A DNA stretch of 64,000 nt from Miscanthus floridulus (lineage: Eukaryota > Streptophyta > Magnoliopsida > Poales > Poaceae), in contig NC_089583.1 in the NCBI RefSeq assembly GCF_019320115.1, positions 83,283,928 to 83,347,927 on the forward strand, given 5' to 3'. Below are positions 21,369-34,000 of the stretch, in pieces. Each line of letters opens with the position of its first letter. Within the stretch, counting starts at the first letter, position 1. Position numbers and translations under genes: made by a program. The notes below the pieces were generated by a model. That model searched no databases, was not told the DNA's origin, and was given only the letters and a program-made list of their open reading frames with translations.

Positions 21369-22178
21369 GGGTGACGGGTGCGAGGAAACCAACTGCTCGT
21401 CTAGATCTCCACGCTTGCCACAGCCTGTCACCACATCTCGCTACAGGGCGTACGCACCCAACCTATGGCCACCCCTTGAAAAACTCGCTAAACATTTTGC
21501 CTCACTGAACCGGCCATGACCCGTCATAGGTAAGAGGAATATGGAGCTAAAAATGCTCCTATGGTCCATCTAGGCCTAGGAGTTTGAAGGTTGGCCTACC
21601 GATGGGTTCGACAACCGCTCTAGGCACCTTTAGAGTGAGGGTGGAAAGGAATGAGCCCGCTAGTGGCTAGTACCTAGGCGCACGACCGCTGCGGGCATCC
21701 CAGCCCATGTTTGAGTCTCGGCCGGATACGATCCAGGGTTTTTCCTCGAAGAAAGGCAGAGAGCCATTGGGACCGGTCGAACAGACCCGAGAACTATATG
21801 GATTGACTGCTAAGAATCTAGAGTCGGTCACGAGCAGACCTAAGTTAGACCCCCGCGAGTGGGATATCGGGGCCCCACTCAGACTAGCCCGTTAATAGCT
21901 CATCGAACACCATGATTTGTCCGTAGAGGAAAAAAATACTTGAGGGAAGACGATCACAAAGACGAGTTGACCCTCGACCGGACCCCTGCTATGGGTGGGG
22001 GCTCAAGGAAAGTTGGACTCACACGGAGACTGAACGCACGATCGTAGAACGACAGACCCCCATAGGTGTCGAAATCAGGAAAAGACATTTTTCTGACCCA
22101 CCAAATCTCACAACTATACCCCTAGGGGTCCGATCATGATGAAATGGAATCAATGTCCTAGGACATGACATGGGTGAC
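21369..22178. other. Non-coding region of E
   Basis: No gene. The segment around 21960-22060 (GGGTGGGGGCTCAAGGAAAG then a GACTGAACGCACGATCG-like stretch) resembles the end of the 470-bp repeat of D near 59400-59500, so E has an extra copy of that module upstream of its antisense gene. Confidence 0.45.
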
Positions 22179-24568
22179 TGAAAGGTCCTTGTTTGGTTTT
22201 GGTAATTGAGTGACAACCCTAGGTGGACTAGTTGTGTTTATGTGAGATACACAGGTAATTAGTCCATAGGTACATGTGTGTGAGCAACATATGCCATGAA
22301 GGTGGAAATGGCTCAGAGATGTTGCAAAGCTCACACATGTGATGATGAATGAGCTCATTGCACATGAGACATGACATTGAGTCATGTGATCAAGGTGATT
22401 AGTCCACAGGAGCTCATTGCACATGAGACATGACATTGAGTCTTGTGATCAAGGTGGAGAAGATCAAGACATGACTTGGCTTGATGGACTGATTGCAAGC
22501 GTGAAGGGCAAGTTGGAGGCTTTGGAGCGATGGACCGCGTGGCGGTGAAGCTTGAGCAAGACTTGGCGTCGATGGATGAAGGCAACGATGAAAAGCAAGT
22601 GAAGTCAAGATTGATGCACCAATATGATCACGTGATGATATGGAGTGGATGATATCATTGTTGATCGTGTTGGTGCATGTGTTGCATCGACATTGGAGGA
22701 GATGAAATGGAATGCGCAAGGCAAAGGTATAACCTAGGGCATTTCATTTCACCGATCATAGGTGTGTAGAGAAGTTGATGACCGGGTTTATGATAGATGG
22801 CCGTACTATCAAGAGGGGCAAACTTGTTTGCATATCGATCATCTAGTGCCACTCGAGTGATCTAACTTTGCATCATTGCCAGCATCAAGTGGCATGGCAA
22901 GTTGAGTGGCTAACTCCTTAAAAATGTTTGTGAAAAGCTAACACACGTGCACAAGGTGTTATACTCTTGGTGGTATTGGCACATTTGTAAAGGAGAAGAA
23001 GTTGGAGTTGAAACGGATCAACTCAATGAAGAAAAGGAGGTGAAAGGAGGTCACTATGACTGACCGGACGCTAGCCTCGGTAGGACCGATGCGTCTGGTC
23101 AGTGGCAGCAGTTGAGCGCGTGGTCTCGGTCTTGTAACCAGACGCTGGTGTGAAGATTGACTGGATGCGCATGGCCTACGTCCGGTCAGGCTGACGTACG
23201 TTGACATAGGCAGGCACAAGAAGCCAGTGAGGACCGGACCCTGAGCTACGTCCGGTCACCTATGATCGAACGTGTCCGGTCACTAAATAGAGGCTGGGTG
23301 AGCTCTCTGGAAATGACCGAACTTAGGCGTTGCAGCGTCTAGTCATCCTCGCTATGCTGCATCTAGTCGTCGTGTGACCGTTGGCGCGCGAAGTTACCAT
23401 TGAGATCGGGTAGCTCTGGTTGAATGTAGAGCGACACGTGGATGGCGTAGCGTGACCAGAGCTATAAATAGAAGTGTTGGTCGGCCTTTGGAGCAGAGCT
23501 GAGCACACTAGAACCTTGGCGGCTTATGTGGTAGTGCTTTTGATCCCTCTAACTCACTTGAGCTTGATAGTGTTCATCCGATCGAGTGAGTGAGCGATTC
23601 TAGTGTGATTGCATCGTGAGGTTGCATCAAGTGGCACTAGGTGATCGAGTTGCAAGCCGGTGGTGCTTGTTACTCTTGGAGGTTGCCAGCTCCTAGATGT
23701 CTTGGTGGTGGTCTCCGTCGAAGCCCGCAAGAAGCTTGTGCGGTGCTCTGGAGAAGAGCATTGTTCAGGGCATTGTGCTCGCCCCGCGGAAGCCGCGAAG
23801 AGCAACTCTAGTAGAGTGAGACGCGAAGGGTGACAAGTGGTCTGGCCGGGTCAAGTGCTAGAGCTTGTGGTAAGCACTCCAAGTGGGAGAGTGTGACTTG
23901 TGGGTTACCACTAGCAAGAGGACCGGCGGCAACCTTGGAGCTTGTCTCAACGGAGACGTAGCGTGTTGGCAAGCACGTGAAGCCCGGGAGAAAAATCACT
24001 GTGTCAACATTGTTCTTCCCATTGGTTTGCAGTCCCCTTACACAAGCTCATAATTACTTTCATATACATTATGCTTGTGTAGTTGCTCTTATAATTAGTT
24101 AGCTTGTGTAGCTCACTAGTTATCTTCTTGCTTGTGTAGCATAGAAGTAGCTCCCTTACGTGGCTAATTTAGTTTTTGTAACCTTGTTAGTCACATTGCT
24201 TAATTTGTGTAGCTAAGTATTTGCGCTCTCTAATTTGGCATTGGTTGCCTTGTTATTGAGCATTGCTAGTGAGCTTAGGAGCTTTGTACTTTTGCTTACT
24301 AGAATTGTGTAGGAGCTCTCCGGTGTGCAAAATACTAGTAACATAGGTTTGTGTAACCTTGCTCCTAGAATTAGATAGGTGAGCTCTAGCTAGCCTGGCA
24401 CCTTTGTTGCTTAATTAGGGTCTTTGCAAGATGCTAGAGAACATAAATAAAGGGATGTAGTCTTGGCTAGACCGATAGTTTTAATTCCGCATTTGATTCG
24501 GTTAGCCGGCGCGATTAAGTTTTAGAAAGGACTATTCACCCCCTCTAGTCCACCATCTCAACCTTTCA
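22179..24568 (+). repeat. Solo copia LTR (G)
   Basis: A 2.39-kb LTR starts TGAAAGGTCC and ends CAACCTTTCA, with no internal region on either side. It is flanked by GTGAC (22174-22178) and GCGAC (24569-24573), a 5-bp target duplication with one transition. Features inside: TATA box CTATAAATA at 23462-23470, a 59-bp tandem duplication at 22351-22459, and scattered ACCGGACGC motifs. It probably arose by LTR-LTR recombination. Confidence 0.75.
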
Positions 24569-24639
24569 GCGACAAAAGAAGGCAAGGCCAGAGAGTCCTC
24601 CATTCGAAAAAGCCTCCGAATGAGTATTCTACTCCTCCG

Positions 24640-24655
24640 CAGGCTCGGGAGCTAC
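24640..24655 (+). other. Polypurine tract of E
   Basis: CAGGCTCGGGAGCTAC abuts the 3' LTR, a one-or-two-base variant of the tract in A and B. Confidence 0.65.
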
Positions 24656-25876
24656 TGTAGGGGACCAATACTAGGGTACCCGAAGAGGAGGAGCTAATGA
24701 CCATTAACATTGATTAATTCGAGTAGTCAAGAGCGCGACTACAACTCCAACTGACCCCAGGCGTGAAGGCTTCGACTCGCCCGACCTCTAGGGGCGGGCT
24801 CCGCCTCTCCTGACCCCAAGGCTGCAAGCTTTGTCTTGCCCGACCCTTGGGTTTGTGCTCCGCCTCGCCCAACCTCTAGGGGCGGGCTCTACCTCGCCCG
24901 ATCCCGAGGTCGCAGGCTCCGCTTCGCTCAATCCTTGGGTTTGTGCTTTGTCTCGCCCGACCCTGAGGCCACGGGCTCCACCTTGCCTGACCCTTGGGTT
25001 CATGCCCCACCTCGCCTAATCTCTGGGGGTGGGTTCCGCCTCGTCCGACCCCGAGGCCGCGGGCTCCGCCTCTTCCGGCCCCGAGGCCCCGGGCTCTGTC
25101 TCGCCCGATAGGGACCCATACCATCGGCAACCACTCTAGGTCCAAGCGTATGGGCCTGGGTCAAAACTCGGACACCAAGGAAGAGACCGGCACGCCCTGA
25201 TATAACACGTGGCCATGACGGGGCATACCTGAGGATTCACATCAAGAATAGCATCGTGCGTACCGGAGCTGTTCTGCCTAACCCCCGTACGAACACTGAC
25301 AGGCGCGTTAGCTCACCACGACGTCCGCTGTGACGGAATGGAACGCCATGACCGGCAGACGACGCCTGCGAATGGCGCTGGCAATGGACAAGGCCGCGAC
25401 GTGGAGCTGTCCCTGTTGACATCTACAGTGTCAGCGGTACCCGCATGAAGGATGAGAAGGACCCGGTGATTCTGAAGGACTTCTTCTCTCTCGTTCTTCT
25501 CTTTTCCTCCGCTGTAATCCGTGCTTTCCCTTGACCTATAAAAGGGAAAGCAGAGTGTCCCATGAAGGGGGATCCGATTAAAACCGATCAATCGAGATCG
25601 ACACGAGAAGCACGACACGAGCACTCGGCTGAGCAGCGATCGAGCTCTCAGCACCCGTTCACTCTTTTCACTAGAGACTTGGGATCATTTCCCTCTCTCG
25701 CCCGTTTGTACCCCTGCTACAAACTTTCAGTGCTAGTAATACGAGCAATAGCGACGAACTGGACGTAGGGACTTTATACCCGAACCAGTATAAATCTCGT
25801 GTCCTCTAAACATACCATCCGAGTCAACGCGCAATATTAAAATTTTAGTCGTCGATGGTAACTCGAAACACCGACA
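24656..25876 (+). repeat. 3' LTR of element E
   Basis: It starts TGTAGGGGACCAATAC and ends AACACCGACA, homologous to the LTRs of A and D. TATA box CTATAAAAGG at 25536-25545. No primer-binding site follows, so it is a 3' LTR. Confidence 0.8.
24776..25111. repeat. 30-bp minisatellite in LTR E
   Basis: About eleven units of 29-30 bp with the frame CTCGCCCGACC-n-GGG-n-GGGCTCCGC. Three variants (CTCTAGGGGCGGG, CCGAGGCCGCGGG, CCTTGGGTTTGTG) alternate in a partly regular order, indicating earlier amplification of multi-unit blocks. The U3 of D (50205-50430) and of A (190-440) carry related units. Confidence 0.75.
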
Positions 25877-26195
25877 AGTTGCAACCCAATCAATCCTCAT
25901 GATGGAGGGATTTAGCCAAATCAGGCACCGGCGATAGGGCTCACATTGTTGGCGCCGTCGGAACTCGCAAGTGCATCAGCTTCCGCCCGCGCTCTCGCCC
26001 GGGCTGCAGGACGGCGTCACGTGCAAGCGGCCGCAGCGCGGTAATTGCTGCTGCCTCCCGCCTGCCTGCCAGGCACCCTTCGGTCCGGCTTCGGCCCACG
26101 GAGATTTCGTCGGGGGCGTGATGGCAGCGCGCGCCCGCGTCCCCGTCTCATTAACCGCGCGGCGTAGCGCGATGACGCAGCGCATGCCTGCTTGA

Positions 26196-26314
26196 CAGCC
26201 TGTTTGTTTCGTCGTAAAGGATCATGGATTATTTATTGTTGACTGATTTAGCGTAAGAGAAAAATAATATTTCAACTTATAATCCAAGATCGTATCAAGC
26301 AAGCAAACAGGCTG
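26196..26314. mobile_element. MITE, 119 bp
   Basis: Terminal inverted repeats CAGCCTGTTTG and CAAACAGGCTG enclose an AT-rich core. No clear target duplication is seen, so the superfamily is open (the CAG ends suggest hAT-like). Confidence 0.65.
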
Positions 26315-26519
26315 GAATCTGCAGGGCAGGCCCGCACACGGGCAGGGCAGGTCCTGACCTGTGTGCCACTGCCTCCTATTTTGCCCCCGTCACTACTACG
26401 CACGTTGCGAGTTGTGCGACGACGCTGGCCGCGAAATCCACCGCGTCCTTGTCCAGCCGCCTCGAGCCTCACGTCACATGGAAGGCTGGATGGATAAGCG
26501 TGTGGGAAACCAGTGGTCC

Positions 26520-26645
26520 GATTATCACTCTCGTTTACGCTGAAATTTAGTTTACGCTAATATTTATGTTAAAATGTTACGAGAGAAAAACACTATTTCT
26601 TAGTTACTGAAAAATAGTTGTCAGTAAGTTCAAGTGAACAGGGCG
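26520..26645. mobile_element. Degenerate MITE-like sequence
   Basis: The sequence (TTACGAGAGAAAAACACTATTTC, ending AAGTTCAAGTGAACAGGGC) resembles grass MITEs of the type at 45764-45902, but its left terminus is lost. Confidence 0.35.
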
Positions 26646-27444
26646 TTCGTCTTCGCTCCTCAGTCACTGGTGGCCCTGCTGCTTCTGCCCTGCTAGCTAG
26701 GCTCCGTTTTAGCTGCGACCTGGGAGGGGGCTGGCCGCACGGTTACACGCAAACCCGGTGAGAAAAACGTTGTACTAGTAGAGCAGCAAGTCATAGTCAA
26801 ACCGGACCGGAATTTCTTGGGAACGCGTACAAACACAACCGAAATTTCGTATGTAGTGCTCGAGTGCAGGAGCAGGTAGTGTGACGAGTGCAGGAGCAGG
26901 TAGTGCTCGATGTTATACGTACTGTCTACACGGTGTGGCCGCATGCATGAGTGGTCATAGTTGTCAAGTTGTCAACAGTAGTGTACCATGATTTGTATCG
27001 ACAGTGTGAGTACGTACGTACGAATGTTTGTGGTTGTTCCCGACGCACGTATCTAGACTGTAGACGCGTAGGCTTAGGCATGCATGCACGCGAGGAGACC
27101 ACGATAGAGCGTACGTCGATGCGCCGTGCAGAGTCTCGATCGGGTACCGGCGATCGAGATATATGCGACCGTTTGGTCTAGAAGACGACGATGGAGCGTA
27201 CATACGTAGTACTACGTTTACACGGTCGCTCGATCTGATGGTCCATAGAAACTTGGACGAAGCTCATGAAACAAATTAAACGTGCTGAGTAGAAACGTGA
27301 AAGCTACAACGGGGTTGCGAAAATGCAGACAAACAACTACAAAAACAATTAGTAGCAACACCTCTCTTTCTTTATAGGAGCGGCTCTATATTGAGCCAGT
27401 CTCTACAAATGGTTGTTAAATAAGCCGTCCTTACAAATGGATTT

Positions 27445-28835
27445 TGTCGGTGTTTCGGACCGGGGGTCCTCAACCAACCAGTAAATATGAACTACGTGCC
27501 CCTAATCCCGGATGGTGATGCAAAGAGACACAAGGTTTATACTGATTCAGGCAATTGATGCCCTACGTCCAGTCTGAGAGATCGATCTTGTATTCCTTGC
27601 ACCGAAGTGCTCGTAGTAGGGGGTTACAAGCTAGGAGAGAGAGGGAGCAAGTCCCAGGTCTCGGCAAGGTGTCGTGTGGGTCGTCTGAGACGTTGCTCTC
27701 AGGCGGCTGGGATGTGTGCGTGTGTTACAATGTGTTCCTCGGTGTCTCTCCTCTAAGTGACCCAAGTCCTCTCCTTTTATAGTTAAAGGGAAGACAAAGA
27801 CAGTACATATGTTAACTATGCGACGTCGTGTCAATAGGGGCGGCATGTCCGAGCCCTGTGGCGGCATGGTCGTCGGAGTGGTCCGTCCTTGGAGCACTGG
27901 GGCGGCGTGCCAGTCCCATCCGATCATGTGCGTCGTGAGAGCCCTGGGACTGCCTCGTAGTGGGTGCGGCCGTGGACGTGCAAGCCGGTGTGGACGGACT
28001 GTGCGCGAGGCCGAGGCTTGGTGGGTGTCGAGGCTGCACCGCAGTGGGGGGTCTCGGCGGGCAAAAACCCTGAGATAGCCGAGACCTTGGTGCACAGTGC
28101 CGAGGCCCCGAGTGGGCGGCTGACCTGGTGCGCCGGCTTGGAGGCGGTGATAACCCGGGCCAAGTTGTCCATGTCGCGTTGTTTTTGAGGCGGGGATCGC
28201 GGGGCACAGTGCAGTGTGGGCGCTGATCGTGGGCACAGCGTCAGAACACAGTGGCCGGTAATCCCCGCCGTGCCCTGTCCCAGCCGGTATGGCGTTGATG
28301 CGACCTCAGGTCCCGTCGGCCATTCCGTGGCGTCGAGCCATCGTCCGGCTGAGATTGCGGGAGTGGTTGAAGTATTAATGAGACATGACGTGCTGTCGGG
28401 AAGACCGGCCGAGGCGGGGGCGACGTACTATGGATAAGCTGGTCTCACGCGATACGGGGAATGAGGCCTCGCGCGAGACGGAGAGCGGAGCCTCACGCGG
28501 GACGAAGATCGGACTCCTTGCTGAGACCTTTCGTGAGAAGCCTCACGCGATACGGGGAAGGCACCCCCTGCCGAGGCCTTCCGTGGAGAGCCTCGTGCGA
28601 AGCGGAAATCGTGTTCCCTGCCGAGGCCTTCCATGGAGAGCCTCGCGCGAGACGGAGATTACGTCAGGACGCCGAGACCTCCTGCGCGAGGCTCGAGGCG
28701 AGGCAAAGGGCCTGGTGGGCTCGGACGTGGCGGGTGAGGGGTCCACGGCTTACTTTCCAGCTTTGTTTTTTGATGGGACTTAAGTGACCCCTTTGATTGT
28801 TCGCTCGGGGTACCCCGTTCTAAGGTACCCGACAG
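27445..28835 (-). repeat. 3' LTR of element B
   Basis: Read on the plus strand it starts TGTCGGTGTTTCGG and ends GTACCCGACA. The minus-strand TATA box CTATAAAAGG is at 27773-27782. Units of about 55 bp built on GCCTCGCGCGAGACGGAG repeat between about 28450 and 28690. Confidence 0.92.
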
Positions 28836-28855
28836 TAGCCCCCGAGCCTCCGGGG
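28836..28855 (-). other. Polypurine tract of B
   Basis: On the minus strand GGAGGCTCGGGGGCTAC precedes the 3' LTR, the same tract as in A. Confidence 0.72.
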
Positions 28856-29085
28856 GAGTGCGTGCACCCTCCCTGAGGGTTTGCCAAGGCTTGGTTTATA
28901 CCCGCCCCCGTAGGAGTTGAGTTTTGTTTCTTGAGGTTCCGGTGGGTGCGCGCGAGCACACCCGCCGGGTGTAGCCCCCGAGGCCCTGGAGGAGTGGAGT
29001 TACTCCTCCAGGGGCTTTTTTCATTTTCGCGTTTAAGCGGGTAGTTTTTTATCGCATTTGTCGAGCCCATAAGCGCAAGTTCGGG

Positions 29086-30610
29086 TTGCGGGGGTCTCGG
29101 CGAGGCTGCAGGAAGAGCCCTCTAGCCTCCGCACAGAGCGAGAGGTTCATCAGGGGTCCCCCTGACTTTGGGTATGACCCTCACGCTTCCTTTCGCTCGG
29201 AAGGAGGGGTGGAATGTGCTAGGCTACCCTCGATGGGCACGAGCGTGGACACTTTCGGTGAGCTGTTATCGGGTGAGTCCGAGTGGAGGCCCGTACCTCG
29301 TTAGCTAGGGGATGGCTAGCGGTCCAGAGACGCACTCCAAGAGTACCAGAGGGTTTCTCTATTGGGTACCAAGGCCGTTCGCTAGGCCTCGGTGGCTCGG
29401 TGCCTCCCTATGGTGGGATCCCATTCGGAGACTTCCCTGCCGGTCTCGGACACGACTTAGGACGCCCCGAGCGACTGTTCGCTCGGGCCTGGGCCATTCA
29501 TAGGCTCACCCTGAAGTCGTCCCTGACTTTGTTGCCCTGAGACGGCTGTCGAAACCTCTTGGAGGCCCAGCCTTCGAACCCCTGGACCGTAACGGGCTCG
29601 GTGCCCTTTGTTGTGTTTTGTAATGAAACCTCTAGCGTGGGCTTGGACTGTTTGTCTTGGTCTTGGGTGCAACAGGAGCCCTCGAGCCTCCGCCTGGAGC
29701 AAGAGGGCGGTCAGAGGTCCCTTGACTTTTTCATCTGACCCTCACATGTCCTTTTCATTCGGACGGAGGGTTTGTTTGCTGAGCCCATTCTAGTCTCGGC
29801 AAGGTTGCAGGAAGAGCCCCTAGCCTCTGCATGGAGCGAGAGGGCCGTCGGGAGTTCCCCTGGCTTTTTATACGCCCCTCACGCATGAGGGTTTGTTTGT
29901 CGAGGCCCCTTTTGGGCGCAAGCCCAGGTTGTGGGGTCTCGGCGTATTTGCAGGAAGAGCCCCCTAGCCTCTGCACAGGGTGAGAGGGCCGTCAGGAGCT
30001 CCCCTATCTTTTTGTACGACCCTCACGCTACCTTTTCGCTCAGAAGGAGGGTTTGTTTTGCCGAGCCCCTTTGAGTGTGAGCCGGGGTCGCTGGGTCTCG
30101 GCAAGGTTGCAGGAAGAGCCCCCTAGCCTCTACATAGAACGAGAAGGCCGTCGGGGGTTCCCCTGACTTTTTGTGCGACCCTCATGCTTCCTTTTCGCTC
30201 GGAAGGAGGGGTGGAATGTGCCTCGCTACCCTCGGTGGGCACGAGCGGTGGCACTTCCGGTGAGTTGTTATTGGGTAGTCCGAGTGGAGGCCCGAACCGC
30301 GTTTGCTAGGGGATGGCTAGCAGTCCAGAGACACACTCCAAGAGTACCAGAGGATGTCTCTAGTGGGTGCCGAGGCCGTTCGCTGGGCCTCGGTGGCTCG
30401 GTGCCTCCCTACGGTGGGATCCCATTCAGAGACTTTCCTGCCGGTCTCGGACATGACTCTAGGCGTCCCACACGTTTCGCTTGCTTGGGCCTCAGCCCCG
30501 TATAGGCTCACCCGCGGTCGTCCCTGACTCTGTTATCCTAGGGCGACTGTCAAAACCCTTTGGGGCCCTGCCTTTGAACCCCTAGATCGTAATAGGCTCA
30601 GAGCCTGGTT
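29086..30610. repeat. Tandem repeats in the 3' region of B
   Basis: A unit starting GGTCTCGGCAAGGTTGCAGG recurs at about 29092, 29651, 29791, 29934 and 30092 (spacing near 140-158 bp for the last four). A larger block of about 500 bp (29095-29600) is repeated at 30095-30600, including GTGGCACTTCCGGTGAG-like and GGTGGCTCGGTGCCTCCCTA segments. No gene is supported here. Confidence 0.75.
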
Positions 30611-30881
30611 CCTTCATACGAAAGGAATAGGCCGCGGGGAATATCTTCCCTATTGGCTCGGCAACGGGTGGCGCGCCTTTTGAGGCAGTTTCATGGGGAG
30701 GCGAAACAACGCCTGCTGCCGTAGTGGCCAAGCGTGACGTGGTGGATGGGATGTAACTGTCCTCGCATTTAATGCGGGGGCGTGGGCGCGTGGGCCGGCG
30801 AAATCGGCTCGTGGTTAACTGCGCCGGATCGGGGGGAAAACCTCTCCGATTTCGTCGCCCGTTCATTTCGCCTCCTCCCTG

Positions 30882-30890
30882 CATAAATAC
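30882..30890 (+). promoter_or_regulatory. TATA box of the antisense gene in B
   Basis: GCATAAATACCC lies about 200 bp before ATG 31083, in a CCTCC-rich context. It is an independent counterpart of the TATA boxes in A, D and E. Confidence 0.6.
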
Positions 30891-31082
30891 CCGAAGGGTC
30901 CCGCCCCTCCTCGTCTTACCTTGCCTGCATTAGCACTGCCTCCATCGAGCCGCCGCTAGAGCATCGGGTGTCGGGAAGAAGAGGAGAGAAGAGCGAGCCT
31001 AGGGAGAAAGCGAGAAAAAAGCAAGAGCGTGGGAGAGAGAGAAAAAAAACTCACCGCTGCACCCGATCCCTCCATCGCACCC

Positions 31083-34000
31083 ATGGCCGACGACATCGTC
31101 GTTGTCAAGGCAGACCCCTGGGACCCATCGGACGTCACCGAGGAGATGCTTCAGTCGCTTGTCGACGGTGGACTCCTTCGCCCGATGACAGACCCCAGCA
31201 GGCCAAAGTGGATTGCTCCGTACGGTGAGCCGGAGCCAAGGCCTCATGACGGCTACGTCGTGAGCTTCGTCTCCTTTCACGAGCGTGGCCTCGGCGTCCC
31301 GGCAGACCGGTTCATGCGGGCGCTCCCACACTACTACGGCATGGAGCTCCACAACTTCAATCCCAACTCCATCGCTCAGGCGGCTATCTTTGTTGCCATC
31401 TGCGAGGGGTATTTGGGGATTGCTCCCCATTGGGAGTTGTGGCTCCACCTATTCCGAGCGGGGCATACTACCAAGCCGACGGGCACATCGGGTAAGAGGA
31501 AGGCGACGAGGGCCGACAGCTGCACTCTCCAAGTGCGTCAGGACCGCCTGCACCTCTACATCCCGGCCCAACTCGCGTCCTCCAATCACCGGTGGTATAC
31601 GAGTTGGTTCTATCTCCGCAACGATGACGGAGGACTTCCCCCCTACACTGGGCGGATTGTGGGGAGTTGCCCGGAGAAGTGGAGGTACAGCGTCCCGAAG
31701 GACGACCAGCCCAAGCTGCAGCCGCTTCTGGAGGGACTGGCGAGGCTATGGGGCCACGGTCTCACCGTGGCTGTGGTCGTGGCCGCCTTCCACCGCCGGA
31801 GGGTGCTGCCGCTGATGGCTAGGCGGCGGCGGCTGTTCGAGATGAAGCCGGGTGAGCCCATTGAGGGCACCCGGATGTCCTCCTCTGCCCTTTCCGACGA
31901 GGAAATTCTTCATCGGGTGGGGGAGACGGTAGAGGCGAAGCTGAGGGGCGGCAACTTGACCCCTATCGTGATGCGGCCGTCGTGGGGGGTTCCTTTCGCT
32001 GGTAAGTCGTGTGCCGCCGTAGCCTTCGAGCCTCCTCAATCTCCCCTTACCCCTTGTTTCCTTATGCATGTCCGTTGTTCCTATAGGGGATGAGGGACAT
32101 GCGCTCCTCTCCTCTGCCCATTCCCGAGGACGCGAGGCGGCAGGCGATCAACTATGCGCACGCCGACGCATAGAAAAAACAGAAAGACACCAAGGTGGCA
32201 AAATGCACGAAGCAACTCCTCGCGCGCGAGGAGCTGGATAAGCGCCGCCGTCAACAAAGGAAGGAGGGTCTCCCGCTGGAGGAATCCCCATCGATGTCGC
32301 TGTCGATGGAGGCCTCGGACGGGGATGACGGGGGCGAGGTGGGGCGAGGTCCCCTAGACCACCTTCCTGACGTAGTGGAGGTGGTTCCCGGGGCGTTGGC
32401 AAGCAGCCCGGCATTCCCGGGAAGGGGAGGAGAAGCGGACCCGGGGTCGGCGGTTGCCGATTCCGGGGCCGAGGCCGACACGCCCGAGGCGTGGGTGTTG
32501 GGCAAGCGTGCCGTCAGCGCATTGGGCTCGGCGGCCGTGGTGGAACAAGGCGGCGGTGGAGGCAACGCCACCGCCCCTGCAGAGGACCGAAGGGGCGCCG
32601 GGGTTCATCGAGGACCGACCGGCACCGATGGATACGGAGGCGACGCCTCTACCGCCGCCTCCGCCATTGCGGACGAGGTTTGCCGTGGCGAAGCGGTTGC
32701 CGCCCCATTCAAGGTAAGTGTATTTTTGGCGGGGTCATAGTGCATTCCGTTTGCCTTTTTGGTCTCACGCTGACCCTGTAGGTTATTTTTCCTTAGTCAG
32801 AAGCGGCCTGCGGACGAGCTCCCCTTAGCGCCCCTTAAGGCACTTAAGGTGAGCCCTGGCTCCTTTGCCCACTGGGTGGCGGAGGCACAAGCCGCTATCC
32901 AACGTGGCGTAGTGTCGGTGAGGGTCGACCCAAAGGGGCCGGCCGCCCAAGGAGGGGTTGCCGAGGCGGCCCCTACACAGACGAGGGAGGGAGCACTTCC
33001 GCCTCATGGGGGTGAGGCTCACGAGTCAGATGGGGCCGGCGTGCCCTTGGTTGCCGAGGCCCCCGGGGTCTCCGAGGCTAAGGCGACGGAGGCCACGGCA
33101 CCCACGACCGCTGAGACCGCAGTGGCCGCGGTCAGTGTCTCTGCGTCTGCCGAGGCCACGATGACGGAGGCCGAAGCCCCCGAGACCGTCGAGGCCATAA
33201 TTGCAGAGGCCAGAGCCCCCGAGATCGCCAAGGCTGTCGTGATGGCGGTGAGGTCATCTATCCAGGAGGCGGAGATGAAAGCGGCAGAGGCCTCGGTGGC
33301 GCCCTTGGCTCAAGGCCCACCGTTGTTGCGAGAGAGCGCCCGAGGGGCGGAGGTCTATCCGATCTCCTCCAACGATACTTCTCAGGCGTGGGAGGTGGTC
33401 GATGCCGAGGAGACCGATGTCGTGGAGCAGCCGGCGCCGCTCTTGGACGAGGGAAGCTCGGCCCTCGTGCGGGTGCGACCTGAGCCTCGCGGGTGGGATC
33501 ACCCGCGGGTACTGTGGCAGAGCCAGGACGACCCTAAGGGGGAGCCTCTGTTCGCCCTCGAGGACACAGCTGAGGGTAGGCGCTGGGGCACCTTCGAGCA
33601 ATACCGCCAGCTAGCAGAGCGGTCGCTACGGACGACGCTGTCCGTGGTGGCCGACGAACTGCCCGGAGTCACCCAGGAGCTCGAGACCCGGTCTCTTGGG
33701 AAGTCGGTCTTTCTCCGGCGGGAGAGGGGCATCTGGGACCAGCTTCAGCGGCAGAAGGGCCTTCTTGCCAGCGCTAGCGAGCTCCTGTCGGCGTGAAGCA
33801 CGGAGGTAGAGGACCTCCGCCTTCGTTGTGCCGATGCAAAGGTCGAGGCGGCCACGGCCCAGACGCAGCTCGCCCCTCTGGCAGCGCGGGTCAAGGAGTT
33901 GGAGGAGGAGCTTACCCGCGCGGTCAGCGATCGGGATGCCTTTAGGTCTCGGGCCGAAGAAGCGACGACCTCGGGCAAGGCCCTCGCCGGGCAGCTAGGG

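Larger units (their letters stand above)
20572..25876 (+). mobile_element. Element E: Tat-lineage gypsy element, 3' part
   Basis: It is recognised by the 5' part of the Tat antisense gene (20572-21220, minus strand), a polypurine tract (24640-24655) and a 3' LTR (24656-25876). Its left part lies beyond copia F, outside the window. Solo LTR G interrupts it at 22179-24568. It is the oldest layer of this nest, since both F and G sit inside it. Confidence 0.8.
25877..27360. other. Gene-free flank with small MITEs
   Basis: No frame here encodes a protein I recognise. A GC-rich part (25950-26190) is followed by MITE-like elements at 26196-26314 and about 26520-26645. A short direct repeat of CGAGTGCAGGAGCAGGTAGTG occurs at about 26860-26905. 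It could be low-copy DNA. Confidence 0.5.

Noticed and set aside
24776..25111. Regular 30-bp repeats that could suggest a CRISPR array
   Set aside because: Units are contiguous without unique spacers, sit in an LTR, and the genome is plant nuclear.
27358..27360. ACA before 27361 and after 44232 as a 3-bp target duplication of the DNA transposon
   Set aside because: Three bases match too easily by chance, and the left terminus lacks a CACTA-type end.
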